DNA of 39,722 bases, from the NCBI GenBank assembly GCA_020051075.1, contig JAGVJP010000091.1, positions 1-39,722 of the forward strand, written 5' to 3'. Under the pieces are notes generated by a model. The model did no database searches, had not been told where the DNA came from, and worked only from the letters and a program-made list of their open reading frames with translations. Every line of letters starts with the position of its first letter. Within the stretch, counting starts at the first letter, position 1. The DNA is from Parachlamydiales bacterium (lineage in GTDB: Bacteria; Chlamydiota; Chlamydiia; Chlamydiales; Parachlamydiaceae). Shown here in pieces: positions 16,810 to 25,199 of this stretch. The position numbers and the translations under genes were made by a program.

Positions 16810-19290
16810 ATGACTCCCTTACCGCTTGAACCTTCAGATGAATTTGTTCGCAGTTTAGAAGAGGTATCAAGGTTTATTCAGGCTACACCAAATCAACCGA
16901 TTCCTGAAATAGGGATCAAAGACGGAAGGGTTTACCAAAAAGAGTTTTCCAAATCCAAAACTCTTGATAAATTTATTGATGTTCATCCAGAGAAAGCACA
17001 TCGTCATGTTGACTTTTTGGAAAAACTACTGACCGCTAAGCAGTCTGGGCGCCTTACCCCCAACGCTAAGCTTATCGCTGACCAGGCGATTCAGCGAACT
17101 CTTTCAAAAATCTTACGGCCTGAGGAGCTGAATGTCGTCCAAACAAACGAATCAGAAGCATTTACTCATTCCATCGCCAATATTCAGGATCCACACATGC
17201 AGGCAACACTATTAGCCCAGTTTAGACAAACGCACATGAAAGAAGGAGAGAAACTGAATGAAGAGGCCAAAGAATTCATCTCCAACATCATCCTGAATTT
17301 GACGGACAGCCTGCTTACAACCGAGCAACTCAACCAATTGGACCCAATCGAAGTCTTGACTATCCTTAAAGCAGACGATCAAAATGTATTGGGATTAGAC
17401 AAGGAAAAAACTTGGGCAAGTGATCTAATGATCTTGCTCAAATTAGACGTTTTGAATTTGAATGCCATCACAAATGAAACGACCAAGGCTATTATCGCCA
17501 ATGAACGCTTGAGCAGAAACGACAAAATTGCCGATTCGATACGCTCGATCCAAAATCCAGAAACGCAAATGGTCACATTAATTCAACTCAAACAATTTCA
17601 GCAACTTCTTACACAACCAGCAGAAATGACAGAGAGCTTCGGCTATGTCTTTGCCTCGGTGTCTGAAGAAATGAAAAATCAAATCAGTCATCTTATCACC
17701 AACCTAGAGGTGAGGCTCCTCTCCCCAGAAGGGATGAATACATTGGAACCCCATCTTCAAACCATTCTTCTTGATGGCATGTTTGCAACTAACGAAGATT
17801 GGGCACAAAAACTCAGACCACTCAGCAACTTAGGCAAGGTCGATTTGAATGAACTCACGAGTCCTGAAGCAAAAGCAGCGATTCAATCACGATTCCAACA
17901 AGAATTTAATTCCATGGTCGAATCGTTGACGACTCCAACACATGATCGAGGTCGCAAGTGTGCTGAGCTCGTAAGAGTCCTTTATGAAAGCCATCCGTCC
18001 AATCATGAGACCGTTCAAACGCTTTTAGGTTCTTTGTTTACAAAACCCGACTTGAGAGGCGAACTCTTAAACGAACTCTTAGGCGGAGAGACAAGACCGA
18101 AACAGGGATACGAGAAGCTGTTCTGGTGGGCGATCCCCCAGCACAATGACCCAAGCTCATCCGCTTACGGCACACGCCGCATCAGTGGTAAATTATACAT
18201 TTCAAACGCTGCGTTGCCATTACGTAGACCCTCTCCGGATCCAGGGGTCGAATGGAATCGTGCCTTCTGGCACTCATTACAAGATCTCCTAACCAAAGGC
18301 AACACCACTCAAATTGTCTTCGAAAACACTGTCATCCCCTATCCACAACCACTGCTTTCTTTGGCAGCTAAGCTGAGTTTAGCCACCGATCCAGTGCCTG
18401 CTCCTCAACAGCTCTTGAACTTTATGTTCGTTAAGATCAACCCTAAGAACAAGCCATTATTGTCTATAGGAAATGAAGGCCCTGTGATACCTCAGCTTCT
18501 CTTGAACCTTAAACCTAAAGACATAAGCGAAGAGATCTACCACGCAGCATTGGCCTATCAAGCCATGGGAACTGAACCGGAAGAGGAAGATGTAAAAGGG
18601 GTTAGCGATTATTTATTTTCTCACGACAAAAACCCAGCCTTCTTTTTGGGAGGTGATCTCTACATCAATCCAACCAACGGTATCACCAATCGAAACAGCC
18701 TAGAGTCGCTTCGAGCAACTTTCAAGGACATTGATGATGCGTTTAAATTGGGATATTACTCACAAGTTATCCTGCCGACAATCCCCAAAGCAGGAGAAGA
18801 ACGGGAATACATGACGGTATCGGTCAAAACGTGGGAAACGATTCGTCAAGCATTAGAAAGAGGAGCCATCACTTATGAAGACCTCCTTACACCAGTAGAA
18901 ATTTCATTCAAAGGGACTGATACGAAAATGCCTATGAATCTTGCTATGCTGAAAATCATGATGCCGGCCTTTGGAGAAATCTATGGAGAAGGCCGCTGGG
19001 ATCATCTCACACTGCCAGCTGAAGATGAAGACATCTTAAAAGATCTTGGAATCCTCATGTTCTCGAACATTCAGCCGCCAGATGACGCTGTCGCGCCTAT
19101 TCTTGCATTCTTGCATGAGCAACGATTTACGAACTCTCCGGAGCAAATACAGTTGGAACATCGCTTATTGGACATGCTAAAAGCTGAAGAAGAAGGCGTA
19201 GAACACGAAAAAGGGCTGTTCGAATTTTTCTTATCAATTGCCCAAACTGATGACCTCAAGGGATACTTGGAAACACACCTCAACAGGTAA
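16810..19290 (+). CDS. Large protein of unknown function with internal repeats
   Basis: The 826-residue product is not recognised. GAGG lies seven bases before the ATG. There is no signal peptide or membrane helix; the protein is mostly helical in its first 400 residues and more mixed later. Two internal repeats are visible: IANIQDPHMQATLLAQF (from 122) against IRSIQNPETQMVTLIQLKQF (from 244), each followed by a matching helix and the motif LLTTEQLNQLDP or LLSPEGMNTLEP, then L-T-I-L. The period is about 122 residues. The last 34 residues recur in the remnant at 16319-16476. It is bracketed by the two family C repeats together with hipBA. Size, lack of homologues and lineage-style duplication suit a host-directed protein, but nothing proves it. 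Confidence 0.8.
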   Translation: MTPLPLEPSDEFVRSLEEVSRFIQATPNQPIPEIGIKDGRVYQKEFSKSKTLDKFIDVHPEKAHRHVDFLEKLLTAKQSGRLTPNAKLIADQAIQRTLSKILRPEELNVVQTNESEAFTHSIANIQDPHMQATLLAQFRQTHMKEGEKLNEEAKEFISNIILNLTDSLLTTEQLNQLDPIEVLTILKADDQNVLGLDKEKTWASDLMILLKLDVLNLNAITNETTKAIIANERLSRNDKIADSIRSIQNPETQMVTLIQLKQFQQLLTQPAEMTESFGYVFASVSEEMKNQISHLITNLEVRLLSPEGMNTLEPHLQTILLDGMFATNEDWAQKLRPLSNLGKVDLNELTSPEAKAAIQSRFQQEFNSMVESLTTPTHDRGRKCAELVRVLYESHPSNHETVQTLLGSLFTKPDLRGELLNELLGGETRPKQGYEKLFWWAIPQHNDPSSSAYGTRRISGKLYISNAALPLRRPSPDPGVEWNRAFWHSLQDLLTKGNTTQIVFENTVIPYPQPLLSLAAKLSLATDPVPAPQQLLNFMFVKINPKNKPLLSIGNEGPVIPQLLLNLKPKDISEEIYHAALAYQAMGTEPEEEDVKGVSDYLFSHDKNPAFFLGGDLYINPTNGITNRNSLESLRATFKDIDDAFKLGYYSQVILPTIPKAGEEREYMTVSVKTWETIRQALERGAITYEDLLTPVEISFKGTDTKMPMNLAMLKIMMPAFGEIYGEGRWDHLTLPAEDEDILKDLGILMFSNIQPPDDAVAPILAFLHEQRFTNSPEQIQLEHRLLDMLKAEEEGVEHEKGLFEFFLSIAQTDDLKGYLETHLNR

Positions 19291-19308
19291 AAATTGCTCA
19301 CTCAAGAA

Positions 19309-19417
19309 TATCCCTTTTTTTAACGCAAAGAAGATGCAAAGGCGCAAAGAAGAGAATTTCCAACCATGGGGGATGGGAAGTTCATCTTCTTTGCGCCTTT
19401 GCGTTATAAAAAAGATA
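19309..19417. repeat. Inverted repeat, family A
   Basis: TATCCCTTTTTTTTAACGCA at the left pairs with TGCGTTATAAAAAAGATA at the right, and AAGATGCAAAGGCGCAAAGA with TTCTTTGCGCCTTTGCG in an offset manner. It fills the gap between the stop of the 826-residue protein and the convergent hipA, and may act as a two-way terminator. Confidence 0.88.
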
Positions 19418-19479
19418 GGTATAATTCTGGTGGATCAGACGTTTGTTTGAATGTTACTTTTTGATCTGTCCATACCGAC

Positions 19480-20706
19480 TCACCGCCTTTTAAACAGAGG
19501 GATAGTTTCTAGATGTTTGTTGATCACATCGATGATTTCATGGTTGAGGGGAAAATCACCAATCGACTGCCAGATATTTGTAAAAGACTGTACCGTTTCC
19601 TGAACGGTTTCAAGAACGATCGTTTCGGGCAATCGTGTTTTAGCGGCAAAACGTTTAAATTGCTCGTAGGTTAATGAGGAGAACGCTTTGGAATCGACGA
19701 AAGTCAATGCTAGCCCATCCGCGGGAATATAGGGAATTGTGGATACAAAATCATACGCTGGAGCAAGAGAAGCATTTCTCTTATCTGGATAGATCAGAGA
19801 CCAATTCTTGAGATGCATATCCCCATTGCCAATCAAAGCGTTAAAAACAAACCGTCGAATAAACTCAATTATTCCTTTCTCACCTGTTTCCGACCAGATC
19901 ACCTCCGCAATATTACGATAGCTTGCTGCTTGATATTTCTTTTCTGGGAATACCCCAAACACTTGCGCAAAGTCTTCGATGTGAATCCCTTGCCCTTCTG
20001 GAGTTCTATCGAATCTCTTAATAATAAAAGCATGGTTGGAGATTTTTCCAATCCCTTGTGGAAGGCCTTCAATCTGATCTATAGGCACAAGCGCTGTTTC
20101 TGGCACATCAATGCCAATGTGCCTAGCCAACTCCATCATCACGTATTCATTATCAGGTACACCTGCATAAACTGAAGAAGGAAGTTTGACGATCCATGAG
20201 CCCCCCACGCCATTAACAGGTATGGTCAAGCCACCATCTTTCTCCCAGATAGCTGAAAATTTGAGCTGTACTCCCGCTAAAGAAAAACGCAAAATCGCGT
20301 TATCTTTTTCTTGTCTTATGACCTCATCCGTCTCTTTGTGTTTATACTCCCGATTCATCCTATTTGAAGGAAGAGCCTTGAGAGCTCCTGGCAGATCTTT
20401 GCCAAGAGCAGCTAAAAGATAGAATTCTCTGTTTGGATTGACTTTCGCTTGAGAGGCAAGGTAGTCCCTCATATGTCCTTCTGGGAGTAAATTGGCTAAA
20501 AACGGAGGTAACCGCGCCCTTGTTGATTTGATATCCGTGATTAACTCTCCAACTACATCTTTAAACGACAGACTTAAAACAGAGCGTTCTTTATCGTTAA
20601 TATAATTTTGATTAAATGATAAAAGATTCCGATCCCCCGGCAAGTTTGTCAAAACGGCAATTGGTTGGTCATGTAAAAAAATATCGAGACGATCAAAATC
20701 AGACAT
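19480..20706 (-). CDS. hipA: HipA family kinase toxin
   Basis: From ATG 20706 the product has 408 residues; an in-frame start 24 bases earlier lies inside hipB and is less likely. HipA toxins are Ser/Thr kinases; Escherichia coli HipA phosphorylates glutamyl-tRNA synthetase. The N-terminal domain (LDIFLHDQPIAVLTNL, FLANLLPEGHMRDYLA) and core (LRFSLAGVQLKFSAIW) are present. The catalytic motif NGDMHLKNWSL gives Asp296 and Asn301, and AYDFV gives the metal-binding Asp319. The spacings of 5 and 23 residues equal those of D309, N314 and D332 in E. coli HipA. The gene overlaps hipB by eight bases and looks intact and active. Confidence 0.95.
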   Translation of the reverse strand: MSDFDRLDIFLHDQPIAVLTNLPGDRNLLSFNQNYINDKERSVLSLSFKDVVGELITDIKSTRARLPPFLANLLPEGHMRDYLASQAKVNPNREFYLLAALGKDLPGALKALPSNRMNREYKHKETDEVIRQEKDNAILRFSLAGVQLKFSAIWEKDGGLTIPVNGVGGSWIVKLPSSVYAGVPDNEYVMMELARHIGIDVPETALVPIDQIEGLPQGIGKISNHAFIIKRFDRTPEGQGIHIEDFAQVFGVFPEKKYQAASYRNIAEVIWSETGEKGIIEFIRRFVFNALIGNGDMHLKNWSLIYPDKRNASLAPAYDFVSTIPYIPADGLALTFVDSKAFSSLTYEQFKRFAAKTRLPETIVLETVQETVQSFTNIWQSIGDFPLNHEIIDVINKHLETIPLFKRR

Positions 20707-21013
20707 CGTCTTCCTCCATCTCATCTTCAAGGCGATAAGCAGGAATCTGTTTTCCCCTCTTTCCGCTCACCTCACGCATGAGCGTTTGAAAGGCCGGCAC
20801 TAACTGGCGCGGCACAAGCATCACCTCTAAATCCAGTACGCGTGAAAGTTCAAGAAGAGTGGAAGTTTGAAGATCTATCTCACCATTTTCTATTTTGGAA
20901 ATATGGCTTTGTGGCACCCCCGCCTTCACACTAAGAGCGCGCTGGCTGAGCCCCTTTTTTTTACGCGCCGCCATTAAAGCGGCAGCAATATGCGCAATGG
21001 AGTCTATCATCAT
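20699..21013 (-). CDS. hipB: HipB family antitoxin, XRE-type regulator
   Basis: The 104-residue product has a helix-turn-helix of the XRE/Cro type at about residues 10-63 (LMAARKKKGLSQRALSVKAG followed by VPQSHISKIENGE). Its acidic tail ends YRLEDEMEEDDV. It precedes and overlaps hipA, the usual order for this toxin-antitoxin system, in which HipB neutralises HipA and represses the operon. Two adjacent ATGs are possible (21013, 21010). TATCATCATGATA at 21005-21017 is a perfect palindrome, but it is partly made by the start codons themselves, so its role as operator is uncertain. Confidence 0.93.
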   Translation of the reverse strand: MMIDSIAHIAAALMAARKKKGLSQRALSVKAGVPQSHISKIENGEIDLQTSTLLELSRVLDLEVMLVPRQLVPAFQTLMREVSGKRGKQIPAYRLEDEMEEDDV

Positions 21014-21092
21014 GATACCTTATTCTATATCAAAGCTGTCTTTTTATATATTAAAGTATATCAGATTTTATAGGAAGATTTGAAAACATCGC

Positions 21093-21280
21093 CTCAGGGA
21101 ATTTGGATGAAGAATTTATTAATCCCTGAGTAACACACTATCCCTGCCTTATCTTTCTTATCCTCCCCATCCTGCTAATTTTAGCAGGATGGGGAGGATA
21201 AGAAAGATGGTGGAAATGGCTCTGGGCAGTATTACTTGTTGTTGTGGGTACTCGCAAATTCTTCATGCAATTTCCCTGAA
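21093..21280. repeat. Nested inverted repeat, family C, right copy
   Basis: Outer arms CTCAGGGAATTTGGATGAAG (from 21093) and CTTCATGCAATTTCCCTGA (to 21280) pair imperfectly. The inside contains a perfect palindrome with 28-base arms (21151-21178 and 21181-21208, core CCTCCCCATCCTGCTAA) around two bases. The right outer arm matches the left outer arm of the 16489 element over about 39 bases. It lies 80 bases upstream of hipB. Confidence 0.92.
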
Positions 21281-21321
21281 CATCGCACCGATAATCAGAG
21301 TGTTAAATAGTATAGGGGAAG

Positions 21322-21360
21322 TTCTTCTTCTTTGCTTCTTTGCGTTAAAAAAAGGTAGGT
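21322..21360. repeat. Dispersed repeat family A, single arm
   Basis: TTCTTCTTCTTTGCTTCTTT then GCGTTAAAAAAAGGTAGG. It equals the right arm of the family A element and ends ten bases before the stop of the large membrane protein gene. Confidence 0.75.
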
Positions 21361-21369
21361 TAGACAAAC

Positions 21370-22842
21370 TTACTCGGTCTCTTTTTGAGATAGAGGCAGT
21401 TTTGCAAGCAATTGTGTGGCCAACTTAGCGATTAAGCCGAGACCCCAGCTCACTAGGATCATGAGAACCATTCCAGTAAATATGGTATAATAGACGATCC
21501 GGCTGGAATAATAGAGAAAGAATTTCCTCATCTGTGAAAGCACCTTGGAGCAATACCCCCAACCCGTTCGAACAATCTCTCTCGCAGCGCGGGTGCCCTC
21601 GCCGACGACTTCGCTGAGACGTCCCGCCAAGAGGAGAAACCCATTCACCAGATGAAGCATGGCCTGCTTAAAGAGAGAGTAGATGTTGAATACCGCTTTC
21701 CAGATCCCCACTAACGAGGGATGGTGCAGCATCTGATAGATCTTCTTCTGCAGAGATCCTGGCAGCCATTGCATCCATTTGCTGGAAATGATCTGATCGA
21801 CCCACTGAGGATAAGACAGCTTCTTGATTTTCTCCTGTTTTTCCTCTAAGTAAGCCAGTGCTCGCCGGTGTTTTCCTTTGAAGTAGTCGACAGCCCGCTT
21901 CGTCTGCGCATTTAATGCCGTCTTCATCCGTTTCCATCGTGGGAGAACGTTATTTTGCCAAAATGAGGCTGCTGGAGACAAGACCCCTTTGAATGCTCTC
22001 TGAAACTGCCCCATCTGTTTTAACATCCACTCAGAGGCTAAATTAGCCTTCTGCTGAATTGAAACATAACGATCGGCTAATTTGGCCTTGAGAGGAAGTG
22101 TGAGCGCATTGAATTTCTGAATCAGTTGATTACCCCAACCTAAGAACTGGAGCGGGATCTGCTTCATCCCCTGAAGTCCTTCTTGGAGGCGTGCTGTCTT
22201 ACGCTTCGTATAGCTGACCATCTGCTCTGTGAGTCGGCTCATCCCATTTTTCATCGCCTTAAGAAGGTTTTTACCTTTCGCCAGGGGCGCTGTCAGGAGA
22301 TTCTTCGAATAGGCGGTGACGCCTCGGAATAGCTGTAAGCACTGCTGGTGCATCCGTTTAAATGCCTGTTTGGCTTCGAAGAAAATCCGTGCAACGGGTT
22401 GAATGAGTATCCTGGCAAACACCTGCATATAGGAAACAGATTGAGAGAGGCGATGAGCCACCGTCTCAAGAGGTTTCTTGATCTTCTGCTTCATCTTTCC
22501 CATCGTCGTCGCTAACACATTGAAAATAGTTGGGATGATAACAGCAAGGACCAGCTTGGGAATGCGATAGAGAACGAAATAGGGAGGAAAAGCAAGAGCG
22601 ACAAAAAGGAATTTTCCGACTCTCATAAACCCAGATTGGGCAATAGTATATTTTGAATTGTGGCGCAGGCGGCTTAATGCATCTTCTTTGATTTTATCTC
22701 GGTTGATTTCGATGGTATCTTTAGGAATAGATACCTCTTCCCCTCTTTTTATTTCGGGCCGTTGGCGGGTGTCATAGAGATTGGAATAGAGGTTCGGATC
22801 ACATCGAGAAAGGCCGTCATGAGAAGTTTTATGTAATGCCAT
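21370..22842 (-). CDS. Large basic membrane protein of unknown function
   Basis: The 490-residue product is not recognised. A hydrophobic region at about residues 72-112 (MRVGKFLFVALAFPPYFVLY, then LVLAVIIPTIFNVLATTM) and another near 450-480 (YYTIFTGMVLMILVSWGLGL) frame a long, very basic helical middle rich in Lys, Arg, Gln and Leu, with many K-x-x-L-x-x-G and WMxxM patterns. The first 70 residues are hydrophilic. There is no signal peptide. No clear ribosome binding site precedes the ATG. The topology, two hydrophobic ends with an amphipathic middle, could suit a membrane-shaping or inclusion-associated protein, but this is speculation. Confidence 0.7.
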   Translation of the reverse strand: MALHKTSHDGLSRCDPNLYSNLYDTRQRPEIKRGEEVSIPKDTIEINRDKIKEDALSRLRHNSKYTIAQSGFMRVGKFLFVALAFPPYFVLYRIPKLVLAVIIPTIFNVLATTMGKMKQKIKKPLETVAHRLSQSVSYMQVFARILIQPVARIFFEAKQAFKRMHQQCLQLFRGVTAYSKNLLTAPLAKGKNLLKAMKNGMSRLTEQMVSYTKRKTARLQEGLQGMKQIPLQFLGWGNQLIQKFNALTLPLKAKLADRYVSIQQKANLASEWMLKQMGQFQRAFKGVLSPAASFWQNNVLPRWKRMKTALNAQTKRAVDYFKGKHRRALAYLEEKQEKIKKLSYPQWVDQIISSKWMQWLPGSLQKKIYQMLHHPSLVGIWKAVFNIYSLFKQAMLHLVNGFLLLAGRLSEVVGEGTRAAREIVRTGWGYCSKVLSQMRKFFLYYSSRIVYYTIFTGMVLMILVSWGLGLIAKLATQLLAKLPLSQKETE

Positions 22843-22957
22843 AACCTGATGTGCTATATTAATTTATGAAGTTTAATTATATCATATATACAATTAAATT
22901 GAAATATAATATTACACAGATAAACAATCGGAAGAGGGATCATTGCAAAAGTTGGAA

Positions 22958-23082
22958 ATGGACAATGGACTATATGGACAGATATGGACTATATGGATGG
23001 ACGAAAATGGACGATAATTTGATTGATTAATCACAAAACATGTCCATATAGTCCATATAGTCCATATCAGTCCATTGTCCAT
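22958..23082. repeat. Inverted repeat, family D, upstream of umuD
   Basis: ATGGACAATGGACTATATGG at the left and CCATATCAGTCCATTGTCCAT at the right pair over about 42 bases. The arms are made of repeated TATGGACTA and ATATGGACA units, so several registers of pairing are possible. It ends 54 bases before the umuD start and fills the only large gap between umuD and the divergent membrane protein gene, so it may act in or against transcription of umuDC. Confidence 0.9.
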
Positions 23083-23136
23083 AAATTGCTGGTTGTGCTA
23101 CAGTTAATTATACTTAATTCCTTATAAATAAAGATC

Positions 23137-23604
23137 ATGGAAACAAATAATTTTAAATTCATCAATCACGAAGAGCTTATCTTCACCGAACTATTCAGCG
23201 CTGCCGTTGGCGTCGAACAGGCGCTGCCGATTTTTTCCACCCACATCGCCGCAGGCTTCCCCTCTCCAGCAGATGATTATATTGAACAGCAACTCGATCT
23301 CAATCAGCTCATCATTAAACACCCCTCTGCGACGTTTTTCGTCCGTGTGGAGGGAGAATCGATGCGCGATGCAGGGATTCAATCAGGCGACATCCTCGTC
23401 GTCGATCGATCCATTGCTCCTACGAATGGGAAAATCGTCGTCGCTGTCATCGATGGGGAATTTACAGTGAAACGAATACAGTTTGAAGGCGATGCCGTGT
23501 TTCTTGCTCCTGAAAATGCTAAATTCTCTCGTCTGAAAGTGAACCCCGATTCCCAATTCCAAGTGTGGGGCGTTGTCACCTATGTCATCCACAAAGCCCA
23601 GTAA
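23137..23604 (+). CDS. umuD: UmuD-like LexA-fold peptidase subunit
   Basis: The 155-residue product is a UmuD/LexA-type S24 peptidase. The self-cleavage site is Ala39-Gly40 (HIAAGFPSP). The catalytic serine is Ser75 in GESMRDAGI and the lysine is Lys112 in GEFTVKRI. Spacings of 35 residues (Gly to Ser) and 37 (Ser to Lys) equal those in Escherichia coli UmuD (G25, S60, K97). There is no DNA-binding domain, so it is not LexA itself. It is about 15 residues longer at the N-terminus than E. coli UmuD. Cleaved UmuD joins UmuC to form translesion polymerase V. It overlaps umuC by 23 bases. I see no clear SOS box upstream. Confidence 0.95.
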   Translation: METNNFKFINHEELIFTELFSAAVGVEQALPIFSTHIAAGFPSPADDYIEQQLDLNQLIIKHPSATFFVRVEGESMRDAGIQSGDILVVDRSIAPTNGKIVVAVIDGEFTVKRIQFEGDAVFLAPENAKFSRLKVNPDSQFQVWGVVTYVIHKAQ

Positions 23605-24865
23605 ACCTCTATTTGCATTAGTCGACTGCAACAACTTCTACGTCTCCTGTGAGCGGGTGTTTAATCCACGCCTATGGAATAAACCAGTGGTGATCCTCTC
23701 CAACAACGATGGATGTGTCATAGCCCGTTCTAATGAGGCGAAAGCTCTCGGCATTCCGATGGGAGCGCCCGCTTTTAAATATCGGGATCTTTTCGAAAGA
23801 CAACGAGTCATTACTCTCTCTTCTAATTACGAACTCTATGGAGAGATGTCCCATCGGGTGATGCATACACTTGCCCAATTCACCCCTGATATTGAAATCT
23901 ACTCTATTGATGAGGCTTTCTTACATATCGACTCAGCCAACCTCGCAGCAGAGTCCCGCAGAATCAAAGAGACTGTCTATCAATGGACTGGCATCCCCGT
24001 CTCTGTCGGGATCGCTCCAACAAAGACATTGGCAAAGGCAGCGAACCGCCATGCAAAAAAAAAGCTGCCGCAAGAGGGGGTCTTCATCTTGAACGACGCC
24101 GACCTACAAAAAAAAATCTTGTCGTACATGCCTGTCGAAGAGGTTTGGGGCATCGGGCAGCAGATCGCTGCCAAGTTAAAACGAAATCAGCTGTATACCG
24201 GCTGGGATTTAGCCAACGCCAATGACGGCTGGGTCAAAAAACACCTCACTGTCGTCGGGTTGCGCACTGTCTGGGAGTTGCGCGGCACCTCTTGTCTCTC
24301 CCTTGAAGAAGCCCCCGCGCCAAAGAAATCGATCGTCTGTTCCCGCTCGTTCGGCTGCGAAGTGACCGAAGAAGAAGAACTAGCTGAAGCGTTAGCGTCT
24401 TACACAGCGCGAGCGGCGGAGAAGGTCCGGCACCAGGGAAGCGCCGCCGCATTCATCGAAGTCTTCTTATGCACCAACCGCTTCAAAGAGGAGCTGGTTT
24501 ATGCGAACGCAGCACAACTCATCCTGCCGCAGCCGACAGATTTCACCCCGCACCTCATCCACTTTGCCAAACAGGCTCTCCACAAGATTTTTCGGGATGG
24601 ACTTTCCTACAAGAAAGTGGGAGTGATGCTCGGAGGCCTTGTCCCAAAAAATTCTTTTCAACAAGATTTATTTCACAAAAACACTCCCTCCTTGCTCAAA
24701 CAGCAGCGCCTGATGCAGTTGATGGATCAGACCAATCGCCGGTATGGGAAAGGGACCATGAAACTTGCTGCAGAAGGCGTTGCCCAGCCTTGGAAAATGC
24801 AGAGAAATCAGTGTTCTCCACATTTTACTACGCGATGGGAAGATCTCCTGTCAATACGGATCTAA
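23582..24865 (+). CDS. umuC: UmuC-like Y-family DNA polymerase
   Basis: From ATG 23582 the product has 427 residues; an earlier TTG (23573) is possible. It is the catalytic subunit of polymerase V. FALVDCNNFYVSCERVF near the N-terminus holds the first metal-binding aspartate (15) and the steric-gate region. SIDEAF at 109-114 holds Asp110 and Glu111. GIPVSVGIAPTKTLAKAANR and PVEEVWGIGQQIAAKL (helix-hairpin-helix) follow. The little finger and UmuC-type C-terminal region end at SIRI, directly before a perfect 92-base-arm inverted repeat that starts right after the stop. It overlaps umuD, so the pair is translationally coupled. Confidence 0.96.
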   Translation: MSSTKPSKPLFALVDCNNFYVSCERVFNPRLWNKPVVILSNNDGCVIARSNEAKALGIPMGAPAFKYRDLFERQRVITLSSNYELYGEMSHRVMHTLAQFTPDIEIYSIDEAFLHIDSANLAAESRRIKETVYQWTGIPVSVGIAPTKTLAKAANRHAKKKLPQEGVFILNDADLQKKILSYMPVEEVWGIGQQIAAKLKRNQLYTGWDLANANDGWVKKHLTVVGLRTVWELRGTSCLSLEEAPAPKKSIVCSRSFGCEVTEEEELAEALASYTARAAEKVRHQGSAAAFIEVFLCTNRFKEELVYANAAQLILPQPTDFTPHLIHFAKQALHKIFRDGLSYKKVGVMLGGLVPKNSFQQDLFHKNTPSLLKQQRLMQLMDQTNRRYGKGTMKLAAEGVAQPWKMQRNQCSPHFTTRWEDLLSIRI

Positions 24866-25118
24866 ACAAGATAAACAGGATGGACAAAAAACAGGATAAG
24901 CAGGATCGCTTCGCGGCAGGATAGGCAGGATAAAAAAACAGGATGGGGAAGATAGAAGGGATAAAAAAAAGATAATAATCTTTATCTTTCACTATTAAAA
25001 GAAATATTATTCTTATTTTATTATTTTTCTATCTTCCCCATCCTGTTTTTTTATCCTGCCTATCCTGCCGCGAAGCGATCCTGCTTATCCTGTTTTTTGT
25101 CCATCCTGTTTATCTTGT
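24866..25118. repeat. Perfect inverted repeat, family B (92-base arms)
   Basis: Left arm 24866-24957 and right arm 25027-25118 are exact reverse complements over all 92 bases (checked base by base), separated by 69 AT-rich bases. The arms are chains of AGGATARGCAGGAT-like units around GATCGCTTCGCGGC. The left arm begins at the first base after the umuC stop codon. It can act as an extremely strong terminator in either direction. Confidence 0.98.
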
Positions 25119-25199
25119 CGACATCACAATCTGTTTCTTTCCAATTAATGAGAGCCAAGATATAATCCTTGCCAAAAGCTACCGTTAGGAGGATGGATT

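Noticed and set aside
21005..21017. TATCATCATGATA as HipB operator
   Set aside because: Most of the palindrome is created by two consecutive start codons, and no second copy is seen nearby; kept only as a remark in the hipB entry.
23083..23136. SOS (LexA) box before umuD
   Set aside because: I looked for CTGT-N8-ACAG-like and GAAC-type palindromes and found no acceptable match.
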